A DNA stretch of 64,000 nt from Sipunculus nudus (lineage: Eukaryota > Annelida > Sipuncula > Golfingiida > Sipunculidae), in the NCBI GenBank assembly GCA_026874595.1, contig CM049322.1, forward strand, positions 6,247,900 through 6,311,899, in the 5' to 3' direction. The notes under the pieces were generated by a model. The model did not search any database. It was not told the origin of the DNA and saw only the letters and a list, made by a program, of their open reading frames with translations. The translations under genes and the position numbers were made by a program. Below, one piece after another: positions 1-11,790 of the stretch. Numbering within the stretch: position 1 is the stretch's first letter; the number at the start of each line of letters is the position of its first letter.

Positions 1-2800
1 CGTAGTTGCCTTTTTATTTTCATGGAACTGTGACTAACAATCTAATGAACATGAGTAACAATTTTGTAGAAAGCTAGAATAATAAGAACGCAAATCCTTG
101 ATCTCAGATAACTACAGACAAGCATTAGAGCATCATGGTGAAGTCCATTCAACAAAGTTTAAAGTGCGGGGGTAGTGTCGTGAGATACAGGGATAAATCA
201 TATTGCCCCTCTGGTTTCACCACCCCATACTGTACGAACAAGATAGTACGGTATATCTTTACTGATGAGGTCAAAGGTCAATGAGCATGCGCATTTGGCA
301 TCATATACAGAACGTGTAAGTCACACAAGAAAGGACAAACTGACATGTCTGAAAGGGAGTTTGGATGTTCCTACAACAATGAGTTGTCTTTACGCCAAAG
401 AGTTTGTGGGATACATTGTTGGTGTACATTGATTCACTTTGTTGATTTGCTCTGAGCTCCGCTTTAACGGCTAGGTTTAAATAGCCTTCTTGTTTTTTTT
501 TTTTTTTTTTGGTTTTAATTATATTTCAGAAGGAAATTTTATATGCGGCTTAACATGAAAGTCGTCTGACCATAAATAAAGCCTAAAAATACCTGCTGCT
601 CAGCATAGCAAGGGAGATGTAGACTGCAAGACTGCTCCTTAATTATATATTTATTTTTTCCCATTAAAAACGTTCGTAGATTCATATATATATATATAGA
701 CCCCTGTGACAAGATAAACAAGATAAGAAGCCTAAACTGTATTTAAAATAGTGGTACTTCAATTAAAGAAAAAAACAGGCTGTTAATTGTCCGTATTGGA
801 TTTTTCAATGATGCATTTTCACGAATCACGTAAAATACGGTAGACCTATATTTTGTGGACGATTTAACAAAGCCTTTTTTTTATAACTAGCTATATATGT
901 AGCATAACCATATATATAAATATATAAATATTTTTCTACTTGTGAATTGTGAAACTGAAAATAACGAAGAGAACCATTTAAATTATTTATAGACATGACC
1001 CTCAAACACCAGTGCAAACCGTCAGGTGTCTTTCTTTTCAAATGCAAAGAATATAAAAATGTATGATAACTACTTTTAATTACATAGCTATTAATATAAT
1101 GTATTATATATCAGATTTAAGTACATGATTAATTAAAAATGTGTCCTGCCATCTAAACAAGTTAATGTTTATATATGTATATACTCGTATATCTTTCCCC
1201 GCATTGCTTTATTCAACATGTATTACACGTTATTTAAACAGTGTTTAATTAACAATAAATGATACTGGTCGGATGTACGGTGGTCAGCTTTAAATGTTTA
1301 TCCGATTCTTCTCTAACTATATATAGCCATATCTCAGTGATATAAATACCTCCAGGTTTCCCCCAATACGCTTTAGATATGTACCTCACTTTTGCAGTAT
1401 ATTACCTTTCATTTATTCTTATAATTGAACAACCTGCCTTTTTATTGCTTTTCCTCTGAACTTTGTAGATTGGGTAAAACCTTGCAAGGTTTCAGATAAT
1501 ACCTGGAGACATATCTATTCAGGGAGAGTTTCATTAAGGATCGAAAATGTAATTATCGAACTCCTGTATTTTGTTACATTTTCATATAAATAGTTCGAAA
1601 TATCAATTTAAATATTTAATCAGAAAAAACGTTCTCCTTGCATTTTGTATCCAGAAGCTTAAATTCTTTGTTGTGATAAGGATATGCGAAACACTTTTTT
1701 ATGCCAAATATTGATACATTTTACGTGATATGTTTAAGTAAATTACTTGCACAATCACAGTCCTCACTTTCTATGGGTTAAACCAAATGTAACGGCATGC
1801 GTGTTTTAATATAGTGTAAAAGCGGGTCATAAATGCGGAGAGTGAGGGATCGTTTAAAATGCGTTACGTTATGAGCTGTAACAAAAAAAAATAAAAATAA
1901 TATCGCTGCAGTTAGAAGAATCCAGTGTGCAAACAGTGTTATTTATGTAAATAAAACATAGCTCGTGGATTATAGGCCACTGTCACATATAAACATTAAT
2001 TTTATTTATTTTACATGGATTATACAAATAGCTAGGATAACTAATCAAGACACTCTTTGGTACAGGTGACGGCATTCAGTAGTGTCTAAATATAGAGGAT
2101 GCAGGGAATGCCGCAGAAAACTGCAGCCATTACAACCCAATACATGGGGGTCGCACCCGGGTCGCCACTGGAAAGTTTCAAGCGTTTTACCTGTCGACTA
2201 TCAAGGTCCCTAATTTCGGGTTTCCTAGGCGATTTACGCATGGCCTACGTCGATGTTACCTTAGCACATTCTAAACGGATTATCTGGCAGAATATTTCAC
2301 CATGGCCTTATTTTAGATTTTAAAGAAGACTTACGCAGAAGTTACCTGAGTCTAACGGCTTCATATTATCCTATGTTAATTGAGGGACGGCTTTGCGGTC
2401 GGACGCTATATGTGATATGACTTGTAGTCAGCTGAAATGAGAAAATTATCTTTGATGACCTTCGTGTAAAAAAAAACGGAGAAGAAGCGTGATAAATGCA
2501 GACAATTATTTCATGGTTCCTACGAGCGTATTAAACAATATAATTAAGACTATAAATTATAAATAGTCTTAGTTATTATTTATCAAGTCTAGGCGATAGT
2601 ATTGTCAAAAACGTGTCTACCCGGATAAGAACCACAAAGAAAAATTATACTGAACACTAGTGGGTTAATATTCTGATTTCACCGACTGTGTCAGACTTAT
2701 CTTACTTTACCTTCATGTTTTTTTAGGCCGTTTCATTCTTATATTTTCTCAGGGCTCCCTGGGGAGCATGAAGCCCAAGCAGCAATACTAGGTGTTAGAA
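1..2800. other. Intergenic, no gene recognised
   Basis: AT-rich sequence with short poly-T and (AT)n runs. A GC-richer patch near 2090-2320 is open on the + strand but matches nothing I know. Confidence 0.5.
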
Positions 2801-2814
2801 CGTTATTCCTTCTA

Positions 2815-3000
2815 CATTTTCCTGCCGCCCATAGCTAGTACCCGTTCACACCTTGTTCGAGAGAGTGCATCATTGTGGCAAAGACATTGGCTAGGAGTCT
2901 AAGCAAAGACGGCGGTCAAAACAGGACGCTAACCCACAACTTTGTGGTCAGAGGTCCAGTGCCCTATTCACTTCACAACCACGTTCCACGGTATAGCAAG
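2815..3000 (-). mobile_element. Possible tRNA-derived SINE relic
   Basis: On the - strand, TGGTTGTGAAGTGAATAG resembles a box A region and GTGGGTTAGCGTCC a weak box B about 35 bases on. GC content is above the surroundings. The box B match is poor. Confidence 0.35.
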
Positions 3001-3476
3001 CGAAACATAAAAAGTGAACATCTGTAAAATAAAATCGTTTCATCGATGTTGTCTTCCCGGTTTTACTACTAAATAGTGGTACGGTCTCACGGGCTTCGGT
3101 TAGCTTTCATGGTTATAAAACATGGGACAAGAACGGAATATGTGTGATAAATATCTTTTTACTTACACAGAATGAACAAATCAAACTTTCAATCAAGCTA
3201 TTATAATAGCTTTAATTACTTTATTAAGATTATTTGTCAGTGAAGTACATGTACCAGTTAATCGTGAGGATATCCACCATGAGAGATAAATCGCCTTTGG
3301 TGCCGACCCCTATGTGCAGACAGTTAAACTAAATGTGAGACTCATTTATTACTGGCTGCAATGTAGAAATTTACAAAATATAAAAAAAAAGTTTTAGATA
3401 AATGCTCAGTTTATTTACAACGATAGTGTGAAAATATCACACATATATCACATTAAACGGACAGACATGCAATTAC

Positions 3477-3848
3477 CATGTGTATACGGCCGCATCCAGC
3501 TTGTCATCAGACGCCGTGAGCATCGTTTTTCGTCTCTTGGAAAACCTGCGTGCCTGGCATCTGGCCCTTGAAATCCTCTAGCTTCTGACCACTGTTTTTG
3601 ATGTCTATAATGGTAGATCTGCTAACATTGAACCTTCTGGCCAGGTCAGCTGCCTTGGTGCCTCGATCAAGCCTCTCCAGAATTCTGAGCTTGTCTTCAA
3701 GTGACAGGACATGGCGTTTACGCTTGCGAGACCCCGACTTCATCTGACATGAATCTTGAGTGCTGTGTTGTCGTGGTGAAGATTTGCTAAATTGTGAATA
3801 AACTTGTCTGTCATGGTATAGTTTATACAGAAAATATTTTTTCTGCAC
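3477..3848 (-). pseudogene. Decayed Tigger/pogo (CENP-B-like) transposase N-terminus
   Basis: From about 3743 the frame encodes KSGSRKRKRHVLSLEDKLRI and RFNVSRSTIIDIKNSGQKL, the CENP-B/pipsqueak-type helix-turn-helix of Tigger and jerky-like proteins. After the next 20 or so codons the frame breaks: the family-like SDDKLDAAVYTW continues in another frame and then meets a stop. No DDE domain is seen. A donor-like GTAATT at the break leaves open a domesticated multi-exon gene, but this is less likely. Confidence 0.7.
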
Positions 3849-4214
3849 TGTTAAACTGCTTAGATGAGTACAAGTTCGAGCGTATCAGAGTCCGATATTA
3901 TCAGCTCAAAATTTACTGGCTCTCGTGGCTTGCAGGTGTGGAAAACTCGACAGGACACAAGGTTTATTAGGGGACTCGGCCGGTGGTAGTATTCACACCT
4001 ACAACTGCTGAAATGAGTACAAGTCCCAGGGAAGGAATTGCTTCGTGCGAACAACTTGGTAATTAGGCGTTGTGACACCTACAGAAACGAACCGGTGATG
4101 CATTCATAATTATTCGGGACCGGGAGTAAATACACGAGCCATTATCAGTTCTTCCTATTGAATAAATATTATTTTTATATTTGTAGATTTTCAAAATTAA
4201 GGATTGACCGTCAT

Positions 4215-4280
4215 AATTTTGGTTCTCCAGTTTTAATTACGGATAAACGGTGTTCGGATGAACGGCGCTCCACTGTATAT
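4215..4280 (-). repeat. Possible terminal inverted repeat of a Tigger-like element
   Basis: TACGGATAAACGG and TTCGGATGAACGG in tandem, then CTCCACTGTA, resemble the end of pogo/Tigger elements. It lies 5' of the - strand transposase relic, as expected. No partner end was found. Confidence 0.4.
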
Positions 4281-4299
4281 ATATATACATTCATGGCTT

Positions 4300-6236
4300 C
4301 AGTGACGTCGGCGACGCATGATACCAGTACATTACTCACCACTATCAACACCAAGCGTCCTATCAGACGAGTGGTTTCAGGGTTCACTACCTGAGAATCA
4401 AAGCGGGGCAGTCACAGTCACAGACCAGAGATCATTGCCCTGGCCGGTCGTGTGTAAACAATCGCTCACGGCCCGCTTGGGCAAGCCCGTCAGACCCAGC
4501 TTATGGCCAGAGAACATATAATTTAATTTACGATTTTGGCGTACTTCTATTACTAGATCAACGTGGACAAATGCAATGCAGTGGACAGATAAATGTCATG
4601 CCTCTTCCATCATAGATTCTTTTATTAAAGTAATAGTAAAAGTGCACAACGAAATTTACTTTAACATGTTTTCAAATGTGCCTATTCCCCGCTAATTAAG
4701 TCTGTCCCGTCAAATAACTGATTCTTGTAACAATATATGCATCATGAATTGTATTGTAAGCTCCGTTATTTTCATGACAAACGCGATTTATTCAATACAA
4801 CATGAGGTTAGTTTACCGTTATACAAGGCGAGAACACCGTTATATGTATACGTTTAATTGTTGGAGGGTTCTAATTTAAATGTGTCTCCAACACGATCTT
4901 TAGGTATTCTTGGTGATTATCGAACTTGTATCAATATTTCACTTTTAGTAACACTTCAGCTAGCCAACACCTTAGTCAATCACCTCAAACTAACGGCCAC
5001 TTTTTCATCCCTATTTCTTTTTGCTGTTTATGTGACACCTCGCTTAAATGTTCGCCTTAAAAATGTAACCACTGCTGTTCTTTGGTTTTATGCCGATAAA
5101 ATCTATTTCTCAAAAAATCTTCATGTACAGACCCATTAGTTGTTTTGGATGGGAATGGAAAGACGTTATTGTACCTGATTTAATATCCTCTGGGCATAAA
5201 TATGGTGTTTCCCATTATGTTTTAATTCCTTCAGTTTGGCATTGCTCCCCAGAAAGGAACATGGACCAATATGGTTACAAAAGCAATTGTCGAGCATAGG
5301 ATATAAATCGAATGAGGTGAATTTCATTAAATGAGAAAACTTAGGTGTGTTTCACAAAATAAATCCAGGCTGTCTAGTTAAATGTTACATGTAAGAAAGA
5401 AAATCCCATATCATTTTACTTTTGCCTAACTTTAATCACAGGAGACTAATCGGAATAATTGAAACTTGAACCGAACAGCCCACTTAGTCTCCCGTTAAAC
5501 ATGGTAGAATAAATATATGTATTAATATTAAAAGGCATAAGTACCACGAAAATAGGTTAAGGTAAATAAAGTGAAGCACTAAAGCAATATAACGTGCTCT
5601 ATGGTAAATAAGAGTCGATGTCAGAGGTACAATCTTCCTCCCTATATATAGATTCATGTAGGTTTATCTTATACACAACGAAAGGGTAGACTTCATTATA
5701 TCTGGTTTATTTATAACTTCTCATTTTGAATAAATGTCTTGTCGGCGAAAGAATAAAGGCATAATCATGAGTGATTAATTAGCCGAACAGGTAAACAACG
5801 GACCAGGTGTGTAAACCATCGCCCCTGATGAGCAAGATCCTTGCCGTATTTTTATATAACGGGTCACAATGATCGTCCGTATATTGATGGACAACTGTTA
5901 TCCACACATTAACCGGCAAGACCTCGTGTCGAACGGCATAGCCAGCGACTAGGTGTGTAAGAGTCTTGCAGGTATTGATAACGTATATTCGGCCATCACG
6001 GCTCAATCACGATTGACAGGCCGTACAAAATTGTTATCCAAATATTCAAGCGACGTGAAGCGGTACAGATACAAGCTGGGGACTAAAAAAACACCTCAGC
6101 ACATCAGGTTGTACGAAATATCCGTGTTCGACGCAAAAGGAGTTGAATAAGTAAATTTTATATGTTTCTGCAGGGACTTCACATTCGATTTCGACGTGCG
6201 GGAATTGGACTTAACCGAGTTCAACTGAACGAGGTT

Positions 6237-6296
<60 letters not shown>

Positions 6297-7800
6297 GAAA
6301 AACAGCACCAACGCTCAGAGCTCACTTGTCTGTATGTAAACATTTAAACCTGGAGGAAAATACTTGCGAGAACTACCAACAATCCTAGTTGATAGTCATA
6401 TATAAAGCACCTGCCACCAGTACCCGGTGTTCCCTACTACTGAAGAGCGTTTCTGTGTCGCTTCGTCCAAAAGTGCTTTCTTTATTTTATCTGTTTGTTC
6501 CTTGACTTTTCAGTGCAAGGGCCCGTCATTTGTGTATTATAAAATACATATTGGTAAAACATTTAGACAAAAGCTGTGTAAACAGACAATTCTTTTATAT
6601 ATGACAACCGAGAAAAGGAGAAATGTCCCGCAATTTGCATGGGAAAAAAATGTAATATTTCATCGTATTCAAAGGCATTGTACAGGTATGGCATCTACCA
6701 GACTTGTCATAATATAGGTATAAGACAAGAAACATCTCAAGTTTAGATATATAAAAAAATACCTACAAAATTCCACAATTGCTTCAATGCAGTTGTCTAT
6801 TTATATATAAAGTATGTTCAGTGTATGTGTAATATATAATATGTGGGTATTGAATTTTTGGAAATTCCGCAAGTCACCGCTATGCTACATCAAGCAATGA
6901 GATAGTTGACAGCCTTTAGAATTCCAGCGATGCTACATGAGATAGTTGACAGCCTTTTAGGGCCTTGCTGATTTACACGGTCCCGATTCAGGTCTTGGCA
7001 CTTGGCCTTACCGGGGTCCTTCATCTGATAAAAAGCATATCGTTATTTTATATGGTTGATTCTCTGCCATATGTTACGTCATGTGATACGTATGTAGGTC
7101 ACCTGCAGTTGTCCTTGGTGCCATGTCTGACTCCTTCTATTCCTTACAACGTTTGCTCGAGTTGGATATTTATATAAACGCGGCACCTCACAACAATTAT
7201 GTAACTATCACAATAAGAATGTATCAGTTTGTTACCTCCAGATTCCCTATTATTTTTTTTTAATTTTAATTGGTAGTAAGATCCTTTTTGTTTTTCTTAT
7301 TGTTCCGGTTGTTACAGTGTATCCCGTATTATTTGTATTCTTGATATGTTGAAGTAACATTCACGAATCTATAAAAGCATTGTATACAGAATTGTAGAAA
7401 GCACAACACTTTATCCTGTTGCTCTAATGAGTTTCAAACACAACAAATCCTGAAGAAAATTACGTACATGCAATTGTTGTATAACAAGTACCGACCGATG
7501 ATTCCACATAGAGCCTATGAGAGAGAGAGAGAAGTATGCGATATATGGGGTCAAACAACACGAGTTGAATTAAGACATAAATATGAAAGTTAATGTAACG
7601 ATGCCCCTAGAGGCACACACGCATTGATTTGGATCGGTCTTTTCGGAAAGCAAAAACTACTAGTTACACGTCACCTCGGCTGGTTGGTAACCACCAAATG
7701 TGGGAGGGCGTATCAAAATGTAACGGTTGTTTAACCTGTATGGATCGGGTCATAGACCGTTCGTACCTATAACGCATGTCACAATGTATTCACATCAAGT
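4300..7800. other. Intergenic region upstream of the protease-homologue gene
   Basis: No gene recognised. A stretch at 5780-6150 is open on both strands and GC-richer, but neither translation resembles a known family. 7519-7531 is a short (GA)n. A near-palindrome TGGTTGGTAACCACCA is at about 7680, 120 bases before the ATG. Confidence 0.45.
6240..6295. repeat. (AT)n microsatellite
   Basis: About 55 bases of uninterrupted AT. Confidence 0.95.
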
Positions 7801-7876
7801 ATGACTATGATGAGGGCAGGCATCCTGTACATTTTGTGTGTTGTACTTATCATAGAGGCGAAGCCTCCCAACAAAA
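7801..7876 (+). CDS. Protease-homologue exon 1: signal peptide (aa 1-25)
   Basis: ATG at 7801 opens MTMMRAG and a hydrophobic core, then EAKPPNK, ending in phase 1 at the donor GTAAGT. The split codon joins exon 2 as Ser. Met1, Met3 or Met4 could each start the signal peptide; the first is chosen. No convincing TATA box is seen just upstream. Confidence 0.8.
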
Positions 7877-10800
7877 GTAAGTAATCAGTTAGTTATAACT
7901 AATATGATTATAAGGTATATATTTATATATATATATATATGATTCGATAAGGCAAAAATCGGACAAAGAGTAGTCAGGAATAATTCCCCCTTCGAAGTTT
8001 TAGCGCGATCCATGTTCTGCCGCTTAGTTTTGCTTAGTTTTTGTAGAACTGGATGACAAAAATTAGACAGTGTCTTCTGAATGATATGCCTAATGGTCAA
8101 TTAAATTTAAAAGAAATTCCGTAAGTCGTGCATATAGCTTATGCACTTCAACTAATAAGACAAAACCTACGGAACAGTCCTGCAGCCAAAACTGCAGGAT
8201 AACTGTAGATAATATATATTTCTATGTAAAGCACAATATCAATTATGAAATTTCAACTGATTAAGATAATAGCCAATTTTAATATATTTGTTATGTGGTT
8301 ACCCCCTGGACATGTAAAAAAATAACTAAAAAAAAATTTCTAATTAATAATAATATTTAGTATTGATATGTTTCATAGGAGTTTGCTGCCTAAACGAACT
8401 GTTCCTGCTATTTCTAATTTGTTTGCATTTCCGATTTTCTACAGTCATAAGAGTATGTATTCTGTTTAATAACACGCCCAAAATAGATCCGATTTTGTCT
8501 TAATCCTTAAGGCATGCATTCCCATACTTATACTTGTAGCACGTAGTATTATTTAAACTCGCAAGTCTCCCCTGACCTAGTCAACTTTTGGGTAAAGGCA
8601 ACTGACCTGTAATTGTTTCTCATAGCTTGGGCGGAAACCATGTGTTCGTAGTGGTCATTAGGAATTAAAGAATAATTAAATATGTATATATTTCTTTCCT
8701 GTTTGATCATATATGTGTAATATATATATATATATATATGCATTTATAACTATAAAATATTTTTTTTTTTTTGGTTTTATATCAGATAGAACGGTTATCA
8801 GGAGCATTACAACGCTGATGTTCTGGAAGAAACAATGATAATCAATTATATCACAGTTATATCAGAAGTTAAAATACTAATTACTTACATATTACATATT
8901 GACCCGTTCTGAAGGCCGTCTGCACTATGAGTGAGCGGTTATTGTTCATGTAAGGCGGAAAATGTTAAACAAATAATCTTTTGACACCTGGTATGGCTGT
9001 TTGGGTTGTATGCTTCCCAGGGAACAGAAACAAAATGCTACAAGAAGGAACAGGCCCAAAAAACCAGGAAAGCAAAGTGTAAAGTCTGATGATACTGTCA
9101 CCGTTGGTAATATCAGATTATAAACCAACACCTTTACCTTTATTTATTTCAAAATTTGAAGGTATTTAATACCATTAATTTTTTAAACTCTGCGTTTTTT
9201 TTCCGTAGGGTAGCCTTGCGTTCCACACGCATCGACTAGTTTACATGCCCTTTCCCCTCTAATGATTCGAGCTGAAATTTTCCTCAAAATATTTGGAATA
9301 CCTCTTGGAATACCTCTCTCCTAGACACATTTATAACAGCAGTGGTTTGTGTTTATCATTGTAACTGCTCCAGGGAATCAATTGGATCTTTTCCGAATGT
9401 CCTTGCTCGTGCTTTTCAACGTGATGCCCTTTGCGTACTTCTCCAGAGTGTTCCTAGTGTTCATCCACGTGACGATCCCTTGCCTTTTCCACCTCGCTGC
9501 TTCCCGTAGTGATCAGCATAATTATTATTTTGGTTCCTCTAACGTGTACCCGCATGTTTAACAGTACTGTCTCTCAGCCCGTTACAAAATAATAACCAAG
9601 CATATTTTTAACTATCAATATTTTACTGAATAGCATTTATGGAACCAGGAAATATCTGTTTATACCCGTCACAATTCCACTATGTTCATCAAAAGCAAAT
9701 TTTTACGAGACTGCTGACTCTGAGTTATTTGAGCTTTCCACCATCCAGTCGTCCAAAGTCAAAAGTTAATAAAATTTAACGGTTAAACTTAGAAACTTCT
9801 AATTTTATATTCAGAAAGCTTATAGGTAAATATACTTTTTATCCTCAGGTCATTATGATTTATACTCTGGCACCTATTTGCAAAAATATGATTTTGAGCA
9901 ACCAGACATCACATACATAGTATTTGTCAGGCCTTAAATCTTCTGAGTTAACATCCGGGAAGGTCATTGGTAAATCACCTCGGAACCTTAGATTAGGGGC
10001 CTGCTTAGTCGAGATGCAAACACGCTCGCCTGTCTGCACTTGTGACCGGGGAGTGGGTTGAGTGGCCGTTCAGGGACTATTGATTTTCTCCTAAATTCCC
10101 TGCTTTCTCCATCTCTTTGCACAACCGAATGTTATCACCTGTACCATAGAAAGTACATTGATTAGTTATTATAGTTTCTGTACAATCCATGTAAAATATA
10201 TAAAGTTAATGTTTATATGTGACTATGACATATGTGTTATTCATATAAATAACGCTGAGAACGTTTGGATACATAAATCTGGATAGTTAGGCAGCTGGTC
10301 ACACTCAGTTTGACAGATTGCAAATATAAACCAAAGCATATGCGTTGAATTTAACAGGACAGGAGCACACAGTCCTGAACCAAAACTAATCCCCTACATC
10401 TGGACTTATCAGCCACATTTGACGAAATAACGTTCTATGATCTTAATAAAACCAGACACCACCCATGATCAACATTGACTTGTTGTCATAAGTAAGTTGT
10501 GAAATTTACTTGCCCTCTGTTTTTATCCATCAAAAGCTCCAGTTTTGAATTTATCCATAGGTTGTCAATAAATTCATCACAAAAGAAGCCACATTTGAAC
10601 TGAAAAATCATCCGTGACTTGAAAATAGGCTTCTTGCCACAAGTAATAAAGTAGAGATCTGTGGTTTAAAGACTAACTTTGGTGAATGACAGAGAGCACA
10701 TTTAAAAGGCCAAATCCTACACTGAATTGGTGTGACAGCATACTGTGTGTTTTACTCGTTTTAGGTCTTTGTCGGGAACCTCCCCATTCTGATGAGTGTT

Positions 10801-11122
10801 TGATAAAAAAATGGATCCTAATGGGATGCAGGATAAATGGTCTCGCAGCGCCACCTGACGGGGTAAGTGACAAAACAAACAAAATAATTTAATATGTTTA
10901 TTCTAAAGAATTTTTATATATATATTATAAACATTATATATGTGGGTGTCAACCTGTCGTACTGGAAAATTAGAAACCAGCATTTAGAATAAAAAAAATC
11001 AATTAATCAGTCACATGATGAGCCGCTGAGGAAAAATCACTAGAAGTGTATCTGAACCATAATACAATTAAGTATCTATCTATCTGTCTGTCTATCTATC
11101 TGTCTATCTATCTATCTATCTA

Positions 11123-11179
<57 letters not shown>

Positions 11180-11740
11180 GTAGATTCAGAATTATTTAAT
11201 GGGATTTTAATTTTGTGTAGTCCACGAATTCATGGTTCCGCGAAAATCATACGGTCAGAGAATATCTTAACGGCAGCTGGTTGCCGGTTATTAACGCTGT
11301 CTGAGTCTTCAGTTTAGGCTCAAAATATGATTATTACCATTTCATGAATGCCATCGATACATGTAATAAAGGTACTCAATCATTTTTCCTGTAAATTACT
11401 ATGAAAATACGGGATTTATAAATATTATGTTAACAATTCCATAATCCCCCCTAATATTGCACAAACAAGGGCCCCTGAAATGTTTACAATTAAAACTATC
11501 AAATTTTACTTTAAACTGAAATTATATCCTCACATTTTTTTCATCATTCCGGGTGAAATATTCAAGAAAAATACCAGATTTCTATCGCCTAAAGCGTAGT
11601 ACTGCCACAACATTAACGGTACCTATGGTCTAATGTTCGTTACGGTAACCGAAGCAGGCCAAAGTGAACTCATTTGCATTACCGCGAGAACATTTATTCC
11701 GAATATTGCCGATAGTTACGCATAAATGTTCGAGTAAGTT

Positions 11741-11790
<50 letters not shown>

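Noticed and set aside
1250-1310. Second terminal repeat of the Tigger-like element
   Set aside because: GGTCGGATGTACGG and GTTTATCCG only loosely resemble the end at 4215-4280; too weak to call.
5779-6150. Possible gene on either strand near 5.8-6.1 kb
   Set aside because: Both strands are open but neither translation has a recognisable motif, splice partner or start context.
6096-6347. Overlapping frames on both strands reading Tyr-Ile repeats
   Set aside because: They are translations of an (AT)n tract. The same applies to frames near 11630-11937, 16759-17026, 18802-19091, 27479-27688, 31756-31944 and 53777-53998.
7741-7800. Core promoter immediately upstream of the protease-homologue ATG
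   Set aside because: No clear TATA box or initiator; a non-coding 5' exon further upstream cannot be excluded.
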